Below the pieces are notes generated by a model, which was not told the origin of the DNA, searched no databases, and saw nothing but the letters and a program-made list of their open reading frames with translations. A program made the translations under genes and the position numbers. This document shows, piece after piece, positions 9,138 through 17,301 of a DNA stretch of 64,000 bases (the first letter of the stretch is position 1; every line of letters starts with the position of its first letter). Where the stretch lies: positions 124,001-188,000 of the forward strand of contig CAWANP010000006.1 in the NCBI GenBank assembly GCA_963783445.1, given 5' to 3'. The stretch is from CAWANP01 sp963783445 (GTDB lineage: Bacteria > Chloroflexota > Anaerolineae > JAAYZQ01).

Positions 9138-10241
9138 TCATGGTCTTAGTCTGAACATGCTTGCCACGCCCCAGGCCAGGCCGAGTCCTAGTGATAGCGT
9201 TCGCACCAAGATCAACGCTGGTGCGACGAGCCCAACCTGCCAGCCCTGGTGACCGGCCTTGACCATGAGTGGCAATGAACTCGCGAGGCCCAGAAATGCA
9301 GCGAACACTGCCACCGACCAGGGTAGCATCCCCCAGACGGCGGCGACCGCCGCCCCAAGTGTCACAGGTAGGAGTACAAGCTGGGCTTTCTGTGTCCATG
9401 GTGTGTACGAGTCACGAATTGCCCTTGCTGGGTGCCGGATGTGGACGCGAATCTTCCATCGACCCAGCCCCACCTTTCGCCTGGCATAGGCCCAGACTGT
9501 GGTCGCATGTTGATGATAGACGACGGCCTTGGGTGCAAATACCAGACGATGACCTGCCTGTGCCAGGCGATAGGAGAATTCTTGATCTTCATCCAAAAGA
9601 TAATCGGGATCGAATCCTCCGGATTCCAGGAACAACTCACGCCGGTAGGCTGCCGCATGCGTATCGACAAAGTCTATCTGATCTGCACGTGCCAGGTAGT
9701 CGTATTTCTCTTCGTACTCAGCCTGGGTGAAACGCGCCACCAGTGAGTTTTGCCGTGTTCGGTACACGCCTTTGGCCCCAGCAACATCGTCATCGACAAA
9801 GGGTTCCAGCATCCGCTCGATCCAGTCGAATCTGGGTTCGCAGTCGGCATCGGTGAAGAGCAGAATGTTGCCTTGAGCGCGTTGCACACCTCGGTTCCGC
9901 GCGGCTGCCGCTCCCGCGTGACCCTGACGGATGACGGTCACGCCTTGCAGGCTGGCAATCTCGGCAGATCCATCGGTAGATCCATCGTCGACTACGATCA
10001 CTTCGTAGCTGCTGGCCTCAATGCCTTGGCCTGTCAGTGCCAGCAAGCAGCTCTCGAGCACAGCCGCGCCGTTGAAAACTGGAACGATGACTGAAGCTTT
10101 CCATGGTTGACAGTCGGACCTGCTGCCAGGCTCGTTGATCTCTTGTCGCCTCCTCCTTTGGCTTTGGATCGGACCTACTCTGCTGCCTGCAACTCTGCGA
10201 CAACGACGACGCGGTGTGAGTTGCTCTCGTAGGGCCAGCAA
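9138..10241 (-). CDS. Family 2 glycosyltransferase with C-terminal membrane helices
   Basis: A GT-A enzyme: SVIVPVFNGAAVLESCL, then VIVVDDGSTDGSAE (nucleotide-sugar binding), LLFTDADCEPR (DxD-like metal site) and LLDEDQEFSYRLAQAGH (the ED acceptor/catalytic region). The C-terminal ~100 residues form three or so membrane helices (LVLLPVTLGAAVAAVWGML and following). The start is uncertain: no ATG or GTG lies between the upstream sortase stop and the first beta strand, so initiation probably overlaps the sortase end, with TTG at 10241 or farther upstream at 10340. It likely adds a sugar to a lipid-linked or envelope glycan; the sugar is unknown. Confidence 0.85.
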   Translation of the reverse strand: MLALREQLTPRRRCRRVAGSRVGPIQSQRRRRQEINEPGSRSDCQPWKASVIVPVFNGAAVLESCLLALTGQGIEASSYEVIVVDDGSTDGSAEIASLQGVTVIRQGHAGAAAARNRGVQRAQGNILLFTDADCEPRFDWIERMLEPFVDDDVAGAKGVYRTRQNSLVARFTQAEYEEKYDYLARADQIDFVDTHAAAYRRELFLESGGFDPDYLLDEDQEFSYRLAQAGHRLVFAPKAVVYHQHATTVWAYARRKVGLGRWKIRVHIRHPARAIRDSYTPWTQKAQLVLLPVTLGAAVAAVWGMLPWSVAVFAAFLGLASSLPLMVKAGHQGWQVGLVAPALILVRTLSLGLGLAWGVASMFRLRP

Positions 10242-11008
10242 GTAATGAGCGTCAGAATTGGATCCGTAGAGGGATCCATGTGGCGCGCATAGTTGCGGCG
10301 TTCCGTGCCTGGGACGCCTTCTACCTGGAATCGATCCCAAGAGACCACTGCGTAAGCGTGTTGGCCTCCATCGGCTGCCACAAGGATGAGGTCTGTGCCC
10401 TCCCCAAGGGGGCTGCCAGGCAGGCCGATCTCACTGACCTGGCGGAAAACCTCAGTCCCGGTGTTGTGGTGACCAGAGAGAACGACGTTGCCTCCTTCTC
10501 CCGGATTGGCGCTGTTGCGGTGATGGCCGGCAGCATCATCAACGGTTTGCCACCTGCTGCGCCACGTGCCATTCTCGAGTGCTACTTCCCAACTCACCTC
10601 CACAACAGGTATATCCAGCCCTAGCTCAGGGATGAGAAGCTGAGTCGGACGCGCGCTTGAACCCAGGCCCGCCGGGTTGACCTGGCTCGGTGGTGCGATA
10701 GTCCCCTGCGATGGAACGGGAGTGGCAGGGGTTGGTACTGGCTCATCTGTGCTCGCCAAGGGTTCTTCCGGTTCAGCAGTCCACAGGGCTTGGGGCGCGG
10801 CGCTGGGCGTGGGCGGCAGGGTAAGAACGGGTGGTGAAGTCGGCCATGCGGTCAGGGTCAGGGCCATCTCAGGCTGCAATGTCAACAGTTCAGCGATGGC
10901 CGTCCGTTCGGGAGGCTCAACCGACTGGTCAGTGCAGGCTGCCAGCAGCACCGATGCTACCATCCACAAAACCAGCAACCAGCGGTTTCCAAGCCTAGTT
11001 CTAATCAT
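10175..11008 (-). CDS. Class D/E-like sortase with lipoprotein signal
   Basis: A sortase transpeptidase of about 277 residues. The catalytic His lies in VVLSGHHNTGTEVF and the catalytic Cys in LTLITCWPYESNSHRVVVV (TLxTC), with the downstream Arg (SHRVVV). The substrate-barrel strand ARPTQLLIPELGLDIPV is typical of the family. The N-terminus is unusual: a hydrophobic stretch ending LLAACTDQ is a good lipobox with Cys as +1, followed by a long Pro/Thr linker. The enzyme thus may be lipid-anchored rather than held by a transmembrane helix. I prefer ATG 11008 because it gives a standard signal peptide; ATG 11032 is possible. A sigma70-like promoter (11113-11141) lies upstream. Confidence 0.88.
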   Translation of the reverse strand: MIRTRLGNRWLLVLWMVASVLLAACTDQSVEPPERTAIAELLTLQPEMALTLTAWPTSPPVLTLPPTPSAAPQALWTAEPEEPLASTDEPVPTPATPVPSQGTIAPPSQVNPAGLGSSARPTQLLIPELGLDIPVVEVSWEVALENGTWRSRWQTVDDAAGHHRNSANPGEGGNVVLSGHHNTGTEVFRQVSEIGLPGSPLGEGTDLILVAADGGQHAYAVVSWDRFQVEGVPGTERRNYARHMDPSTDPILTLITCWPYESNSHRVVVVAELQAAE

Positions 11009-11112
11009 GGCATTTCTTTCCGTTGCTCGCATCTGACAGCCAGGGTTGCTAGCGAATCACAGGCGGGTTGCCTGCCTACCAAGCCTGGAGACGCCAACTC
11101 CATGTCTATGCC

Positions 11113-11141
11113 ATTATAGCATGACCACCAGGCTTTGACAA
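11113..11141 (-). promoter_or_regulatory. Putative sigma70-type promoter for the sortase operon
   Basis: Read on the minus strand: TTGTCA (11141-11136), 17-base spacer, TATAAT (11118-11113), about 100 bases upstream of the sortase start and divergent from the promoter at 11201-11229. Confidence 0.6.
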
Positions 11142-11200
11142 ATCGACTTCTCTGACCGCAATGAGCAGCATCTGCCACGCCACTGGCCTACGGAACAGAC

Positions 11201-11229
11201 TTGCTCTCGGTGCCTGAGCATGGTATAAT
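11201..11229 (+). promoter_or_regulatory. Putative sigma70-type promoter for the secreted TIM-barrel genes
   Basis: TTGCTC (11201-11206), 17-base spacer, TATAAT (11224-11229), about 40 bases upstream of the ATG at 11271. Confidence 0.65.
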
Positions 11230-11270
11230 CGTCTTACTCAGGTCGAGGGCAGACTTGTCTATCGACCATC

Positions 11271-13823
11271 ATGAAAGGTGAGGCCATGTTGGAGGGAACC
11301 AGGAGTAAAGATGGAGCAGCTCTATCACTGGGGCTTGATCTGCGTCGGTCCCTTGGCCGATTGTTTGTTCTACTCGTAGCTATTGCTGGAGTGGCTTCCA
11401 CATTCGGCCTAGTTGCACGAGCTGATGAGCCCGTCTGTCGTCCCCCGCTGGTCGATCGTCAGCGTTTCGGGTATGCGACCCACGCCTACAACTGGCACGA
11501 GGTTTTTGACATCGAGCGCCTGCGTGCTGGCTGGTACGTCGACTACTCTTTCACCACGTCTCGCCCCCAGGGCATGGACCGTACTGTTGTAGTCAAACTT
11601 AGAGCGCCGGTGACCAGGGCTATCATTGATCCTGCCAGCGTGATTCCCCTGATCGAAGCGAATCCTGGCGCTATCTGGCTCATCGGCAGTGAGCCGGACA
11701 TGCCGCTGGAGCAACATCAGGATGCCTTGTTCCCTGAAGAGTACGCGCGACTCTACCATGATCTCTACATCCTGATCAAGAGCCGCGATCGTGCCAGCCG
11801 GATCGCAGCGGGCGGCATCCTCCAGCCGACGCCCATACGGCTGCAGTATCTGGACAAGGTACTGGCCGCTTACCAGTCCAGGTATGGTCAGCCCATGCCG
11901 GTGGATCTGTGGCATATTCATAATGCGATCCTCAACGAGGTCAGTTGCGAGTATGATCCCAGCTGGTGCTGGGGCGCAGGGATCCCTCGCGGCATCAACA
12001 CTGGACATGGTGAGATCCGGGACATACAAGACAACGACAACATGATCATGTTCAAAGACCAGATATGGGCCTTCCGACGCTGGATGGCCGAGAATGGCTA
12101 TCGGGGCTACCCGCTGCTTATTACTGAGTACGGCATCCTTCAGCCAAGAATCTACGGATTCACTGAGGCCAGGGTGAACGCCTTCATGTCGGCGACTTTT
12201 GATTTTCTCCAGACAGCTACTGACCCGTACCTGGGCGATCCCAGCGATGGGCAACGGTTAGTTCAGCGCTGGGCATGGTATTGGCTGGACGGTTACCACT
12301 ATGACCAAGTAACTGCCCCGGAAGGTTTTAATGGATTCCTCTTTCATCAAAAGACTGCGGAATTCACTGCCTTTGGACAGGAATATGCCAGTCATACTGC
12401 CACCTTCCCGCCGCTGAGCTATGCGGATCTGGGCCTTGCTACGCTCAGGGTATCCCCGGATTCAAGTCTGTCCGAGCTGGGTCCCAAGAGTGACCGCACC
12501 CTCCAGGTCAGAGCGGTCAGCATCGGGACCGCTGCCTCGGCGGGTACCGATCTGGAGCTGTCCTACAGTGGTCCGGTGGATGGAGTGGTCCGCAGGACGT
12601 TGTCCGGACTGTCACCGGGCAAGTCCGAGTGGTTCAGCTTCACCCTGAAGGATTTGGAACCCGGTGCCTACAGAGTATCCGTGAAGGTGGATCCGGACGG
12701 CAAAGTAGCAGAGTCTCTGGAATGCAACAACGAGGCAATCATGACCCTCGTTGTGCCGACGGACAGAGCGTATCTGCCCATCGTCTCCGGCCTTGGCAGC
12801 ATCCAGTCAGGGACTCGGTACGTTTCTCAGAGCGCCAATGTAGCATCCAGGCAACCCGCTCCGGTCGTGCTCGGCGAAGCTGACCCCGGATTCCAGGAGT
12901 TTTCGGTTCCCACTGCCAATAGCTATCCCGGGCAGATCGCGTTGGATCCAGCCACCGGTTGGGTCTGGATCACTGAACGAGATGGCAACAAGATCGCCCG
13001 CTACGACCCGGCCACCGGTCAGTGGCGGGAGTACGACGAGAAAGACGGTCTTTCCCCCAACAGCAAGCCGTGGGGTCTGGCCGTGGATGCCAACGGCAAC
13101 GTGTGGTTTGCTGCCCCTGCTGCCAACAGAATTGGCATGCTGGATGTCGCCACTGGGCAGATCAAGGAGTATGAAGTACCGACACCAGACAGCCAGCCCT
13201 GGGATGTGGCTATCGGTGATGACGGAAGCATCTGGTTCACTGAACAAGCTGCTGACAAGATCGGCAGGCTCAATCCAGCCACAGGTGAGTTCATCGAGTA
13301 TCCACTGAATGAGGGCGCAGGGCCCAGTGGCATTGACGTTTTTGGAAACTATGTCTGGTTCGCTGAGACCGGTGCCGATAGGATCGGTTGGCTCAATGTC
13401 ACGACAGGCAGCAAGTCTGGCCTGCAAAGGCCTCCTGGTAGCCAGCCGCAGGACGTGGCCCTTGCCGGACCAGCCAGGATCTGGTGGACCGAACCGGGGG
13501 CGGACCGGATTGTGGTCTTTGCGCCCTCCACGCTCAACCCGATCCTCGAAATCAACGCGCCTCCGGGCAGCGCGCCGTTCGGCATCGCCCTGGAAGGTCA
13601 GACCGCGGTTTGGTTCACCGAAAGGTCCAGTGATCGCCTCGGCCGCTACATAGGCGGTACGGTCCCCTGGCAGTATGAGCTACCCACACCGGGCAGCGAG
13701 CCGACTGGGATCGCAGTCGACGGTGCAGGCTGTGCCTGGTATGCTGCGCCAGGTTCCAATCAGATTGGGCGATATTGCCGTCCTCCGTCTAACGATGTGT
13801 ATCTGCCGCTAGTTTCCCGGTAG
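11271..13823 (+). CDS. Secreted TIM-barrel glycosidase-like / CARDB / Vgb-type beta-propeller protein
   Basis: 850 residues, apparently exported: a hydrophobic signal (RLFVLLVAIAGVASTFGLVA) ends near ARADEP. Residues ~50-380 look like a (beta/alpha)8 hydrolase: IWLIGSEPDMPL with a candidate acid Glu and LLITEYGILQPR with a candidate nucleophile Glu. Residues ~390-495 form a CARDB-like beta-sandwich (LSPGKSEWFSF, KVAESLECNNEA). Residues ~540-840 are a six-or-so-bladed propeller of the Vgb/streptogramin-lyase type, with repeats such as GSIWFTEQAADKIGRLNPAT and NVWFAAPAANRIGMLDVAT. YLPIV occurs after the CARDB domain and the protein ends in VYLPLVSR. ATG 11271 is used; an in-frame ATG at 11286 is also possible. 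Substrate unknown; a surface or extracellular glycan is likely. Confidence 0.8.
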   Translation: MKGEAMLEGTRSKDGAALSLGLDLRRSLGRLFVLLVAIAGVASTFGLVARADEPVCRPPLVDRQRFGYATHAYNWHEVFDIERLRAGWYVDYSFTTSRPQGMDRTVVVKLRAPVTRAIIDPASVIPLIEANPGAIWLIGSEPDMPLEQHQDALFPEEYARLYHDLYILIKSRDRASRIAAGGILQPTPIRLQYLDKVLAAYQSRYGQPMPVDLWHIHNAILNEVSCEYDPSWCWGAGIPRGINTGHGEIRDIQDNDNMIMFKDQIWAFRRWMAENGYRGYPLLITEYGILQPRIYGFTEARVNAFMSATFDFLQTATDPYLGDPSDGQRLVQRWAWYWLDGYHYDQVTAPEGFNGFLFHQKTAEFTAFGQEYASHTATFPPLSYADLGLATLRVSPDSSLSELGPKSDRTLQVRAVSIGTAASAGTDLELSYSGPVDGVVRRTLSGLSPGKSEWFSFTLKDLEPGAYRVSVKVDPDGKVAESLECNNEAIMTLVVPTDRAYLPIVSGLGSIQSGTRYVSQSANVASRQPAPVVLGEADPGFQEFSVPTANSYPGQIALDPATGWVWITERDGNKIARYDPATGQWREYDEKDGLSPNSKPWGLAVDANGNVWFAAPAANRIGMLDVATGQIKEYEVPTPDSQPWDVAIGDDGSIWFTEQAADKIGRLNPATGEFIEYPLNEGAGPSGIDVFGNYVWFAETGADRIGWLNVTTGSKSGLQRPPGSQPQDVALAGPARIWWTEPGADRIVVFAPSTLNPILEINAPPGSAPFGIALEGQTAVWFTERSSDRLGRYIGGTVPWQYELPTPGSEPTGIAVDGAGCAWYAAPGSNQIGRYCRPPSNDVYLPLVSR

Positions 13824-13861
13824 ATATGGTTTCTATTCTGTTGGTACTAGAGGGCGTCAGT

Positions 13862-15367
13862 ATGAAGCGTTTTCTTCGATTGTCTGTGGTCCATCTTCGA
13901 TCACTTAGGCTTGGCTTGGTGCTTCTCCTGGCAACGGTATGTGCGCTGGCATATCTTGCTGTTGAAGGAGCCCCTGCCAGCGCCCGTAGCGTGATACCCT
14001 CTGGCTCGCAGCCTGAGATGCAGGATCCTGTTTCATCTGCAGTCCCGGCAGAATCTCAGCAGTGGCGCGAGAGTTCACGCGCAGCTACCTATGCAGCCTA
14101 CCTACCCATGAGTCTGAATGGGGCCAGATCGCCTGTAGATGCGCCCTTTGGTGTGCAGATCTTGTCTCCCCACTTTGACGAATCTGCAGTCAAAGAGACC
14201 TCTCAGGTCGGAGCGGGGTGGGTACGCCTACAGTTCTTTTGGGATCAGATCGAACCGGTGAATACCAGTCCAGAGAACTACCAGTGGCCCGAGGCATATG
14301 ACGCGCTGCTTGCCGATCTGTCTGACAGGAATATCCAGACAATCTTGACCTTGGCTTCAAATCCGTGGTGGGCCGCCAGTTACCCTTCAGGACCCATCGA
14401 CAAGGTCGAGATCGGTGAGATGGTGCAGTTCATGGAAGCTGCCGTGGCCCACTATGGCCAGCCACCCTACAACGTCAAGTTCTGGGAGTTCTACAACGAA
14501 CCGGACAACGTTAGTGAACTTTATGCCCTGACCGGACACGGTTACTTTGGGACACAGCCGGAGGCGTATGTCGAGATACTGAGAGCCGTGTATGACCCCA
14601 TGAAGGCCATCGACCCCGAGGCGCAGATCGTCTTTGGTGGAATCGCCTATGACAATTGGACTCCGCAGGGGACGTTCAGCCAAGACTTTTTGGATCGGGT
14701 TCTGGAAAAGGGGGGCGGTGCCTATTTCGACGTGATGAATTTCCACTACTATCCCCAATGGGTAGATTCTTGGGCTCCCTTTGGAGATGGTATCATCGGC
14801 AAGGCAACTTTCCTGCGGAGAAAGCTAGCGGCCTACGGGCTGGAAAAACCTTTTATCTGCACGGAGGCGGGTGATGTCAGCGATCCGGCACACGGCGGCA
14901 GCAACGAAAGTCAGAGCCGCTACGTAGTTCAGGTCTTGACCAGAAGCATGGCGGCGGACCTCGGAACCGTGATCTGGTTCCATTTTGTTGACAGGGTCCT
15001 TGTGGCCGAACCAAAGCACGGATTGCTCAACCCTGACCTCAGTCCCAAGCCATCCTACATTGCCTATCAAACATTCTCGGGCAAGATGTCCTCAGCGGAC
15101 TATGAGCGGGCCCTTGCGCCAGGCAAGGAAGGCTCGGACCAGATCGAGGGCTACGAATTTGATCTCCGGTTTAGCCCTGACCATACTGTGGTGGCCTGGA
15201 CCAATGATGGGGCGTCTCACGTCCTGATGCTTGAGACCAGCCGTTCGACCGTCACGGACACGTTCGGCAACGTGCAGACGGTCTTGGACGGGGATGACGG
15301 TGCGGTTGACGGTCGCGTGCACGTAAGCATTGGCCCCAGTCCCGTCTACGTGACCTTTGAACCGTAG
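13862..15367 (+). CDS. Secreted GH39/clan GH-A-like glycosidase
   Basis: About 501 residues from ATG 13862, chosen because it follows AGAGGGCG and starts MKRFLRL before the signal helix (LRLGLVLLLATVCALAYLA). A short Ser-rich linker with AAYLPMSLNGA precedes the catalytic barrel. The barrel shows GAGWVRLQFFWDQIEP, TILTLASNPWWAASYP, KFWEFYNEPDNVSEL (NEP, acid/base Glu), DVMNFHYYPQW, and KPFICTEAGDVSDP (nucleophile Glu). This order fits GH39/GH5-type retaining hydrolases. The gene is 38 bases downstream of the propeller protein and ends just before a strong terminator, so the two form a short operon. Intact; substrate not deducible. Confidence 0.85.
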   Translation: MKRFLRLSVVHLRSLRLGLVLLLATVCALAYLAVEGAPASARSVIPSGSQPEMQDPVSSAVPAESQQWRESSRAATYAAYLPMSLNGARSPVDAPFGVQILSPHFDESAVKETSQVGAGWVRLQFFWDQIEPVNTSPENYQWPEAYDALLADLSDRNIQTILTLASNPWWAASYPSGPIDKVEIGEMVQFMEAAVAHYGQPPYNVKFWEFYNEPDNVSELYALTGHGYFGTQPEAYVEILRAVYDPMKAIDPEAQIVFGGIAYDNWTPQGTFSQDFLDRVLEKGGGAYFDVMNFHYYPQWVDSWAPFGDGIIGKATFLRRKLAAYGLEKPFICTEAGDVSDPAHGGSNESQSRYVVQVLTRSMAADLGTVIWFHFVDRVLVAEPKHGLLNPDLSPKPSYIAYQTFSGKMSSADYERALAPGKEGSDQIEGYEFDLRFSPDHTVVAWTNDGASHVLMLETSRSTVTDTFGNVQTVLDGDDGAVDGRVHVSIGPSPVYVTFEP

Positions 15368-15394
15368 CAGATTCGGGCTTGTGCACGGGGTTCC

Positions 15395-15432
15395 AAGTAA
15401 AAGAACCGGCCATACGGCCGGTTCTTTTACTT
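15395..15432. terminator. Bidirectional rho-independent terminator
   Basis: Perfect 17-base inverted repeat (15395-15411 and 15416-15432) around the loop ATAC, with a GC-rich core GAACCGGCC and A/T-rich outer arms that give a T-run on both strands. It separates the plus-strand glycosidase gene from the convergent Wzc-like gene. Confidence 0.92.
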
Positions 15433-15464
15433 GATGATGTAAGTTGGCTTCCAGGCCGGAGTAT

Positions 15465-17089
15465 TCAGGAGCTACTGCTGGCGGCAGGCGGCTTGGACTT
15501 GCGCTTGCGCTTTCTTCGGCGACGCCCTTTGGTATCCTGGGCATAGTAGTAGTAGTAATAGTTGCCCCCTTGGCCCCGGCTCGACATGCGGTTCCAGGCG
15601 ACGCCCAGGAGGTTGGCGCCGACCTGCTGCATCCTCTCCACGGCGTGTTTTGCTGCCGCCTGGCGGGTGCGTCCGGCGTAGGTGACCAGCAGCACACCAT
15701 CTGTCTGCGGGAGCCAGCACTACCGCGTCGGTGACCGGCAGGATGGGCGGCGTATCAAAGACCACAATGTCGGCTTCTTCCTTGATCTGCTCGAGGAGCC
15801 CCCGCATCTTCTGGGAGCCCAACAGTTCTGAAGGGTTGGGCGGCAGAGGCCCGCTGGGCAGTACCCGGAGGTTCTCGATCCCCGTTTCCTGCAGGTGGCC
15901 GTCCAACACGGGCCGGTCTTCGAACAGGATGTTGGTCAGCCCTTCCTTGTTCGACACCTGAAAGATCTTGTGGACCATGGGCCGGCGCAGATCTGCATCC
16001 ACCAGGACCACCCTGCTGCCTGTCTGGGCCATCACGACGGCCAGGTTGGCGGCCATGGTGCTCTTGCCCTCCAGCGCGTTCGCGCTGGTGACGATGAGGG
16101 ACCTCAGCGGGTGGTCCAGGGACGAAAACCGGAGGCTGGTTCGCAGCGAGCGATAGGCTTCAGAGGTAGGCGACCTGGGATGGCGCGCGGTGATCAGCTT
16201 CTCCGGTGGTGCATCGCCAGGAATGCGGTTGATGGTGCCCAGCGTGGCCAGGCCCATCGCTTTCTCCGCATCATCGGCAGATCTTAGGGTATCGTCCAGG
16301 TATTCTATCAAGAAGGCCGCACCGGTGGCCAGCATCGCCCCGACAACGGCTGCCAGGGCCACCTGCATCATCCAGTTGGATCCGATGGGGCGTTGACGGT
16401 ACGGACGCCTCTTCGATGACGGTCAGGACGTTCGTGCCGGTCTCACCCAGCAGCAACTGGTACTGGGCAAAAGTGGCTTGCCAATTGTTGATCTGGCCCT
16501 CCAGCGTGTTGATGCGGGTTTGTATGTCCTGGATCTGCCTGGCGCTGAAAGCCTCACTCAACTCGGCCTGCAGTTCCTCGATCTCTTGCTGGGCTGCCTG
16601 GATCTTGGGTGGCAGACTTGCGGACTGGGTCTGGATGAACTCGCGATTCCTGTCCTGGGGCCTGGAACGCTCCACGGTGGACATTAGTTGTCGCGACACT
16701 TCATCAGCGATCAGTTTGGCGCGTTGGGGATCGTTATCGGTGACCCGAAGCTCCATGAGCTGGGTGCCAGGGATGAGATTGACGCCGATCTGCCCTCGCA
16801 GCCGGGTCCACTGATCCTCAAAACCCAGGGCCTTGGCCGTATTCTTTAGGATAGGCTCGCGCTTGACCAGCTCCGAATAGGTCTGGGCCAGGCGCTCACT
16901 GGTGTAAAAATCTGAATAGTTGGGATCGACCTTCTGGATGGCCTGGCCGATCATGAGCGTGGTAGATGTCTGGAAGATATCAGGCTGGTCTTTGACCGTC
17001 CACCAAGCGGCAAAACCGGCAATGAGCGCGGCCAGGACGATCAACCACGACCATTTCCAGAGTGTCCCTGCATATTCACGTAGTTCCAT
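15465..17089 (-). CDS. Wzz-domain tyrosine autokinase (Wzc/BY-kinase-like), split by two frameshifts
   Basis: Reconstructed product ~541 residues. N-terminal Wzz/chain-length domain: MELREYAGTLWKWSWLIVLA (first membrane helix) through a coiled-coil region (IQAAQQEIEELQAELSEAF), then a second helix (LAAVVGAMLATGAAFLIEYL). The kinase domain follows: Walker A TSANALEGKSTMAANLAVVM, Walker A' VVLVDADLRRPMVHK, Walker B DIVVFDTPPILPVTDAV. The tail has a six-Tyr cluster (GNYYYYYYAQ) and a basic end, the usual autophosphorylation site. Frame changes occur near GGGG at 16387-16390 and GGG at 15709-15711; dropping one base at each restores one reading frame. It should control polymer length and export of the cluster's glycan. 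A promoter lies at 17265-17293. Confidence 0.85.
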
Positions 17090-17264
17090 CTTCTACCTCT
17101 CCGATCGCTGGGGGGAAGGCCTCGCCTCACCGCCAACGGCCCCGGCACGCTGGCCAGATCGCTTTTGGGCTTGGGACCAGGCCCACATGTTCTCCCAGGT
17201 GTCGCTCAAGTTGTCAGGAACAGAGATGCGACGTGCGTCGGTGGTGGACAATGTCCTATTCTTT

Positions 17265-17293
17265 ATTATAGCATATTCTCCCACCAAGTTCAA
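17265..17293 (-). promoter_or_regulatory. Putative sigma70-type promoter for the Wzc-like gene
   Basis: Minus strand: TTGAAC (17293-17288), 17-base spacer, TATAAT (17270-17265) in the 212-base gap upstream of the kinase gene; it leaves an untranslated leader of about 170 bases. Confidence 0.65.
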
Positions 17294-17301
17294 CCCCGAA
17301 A

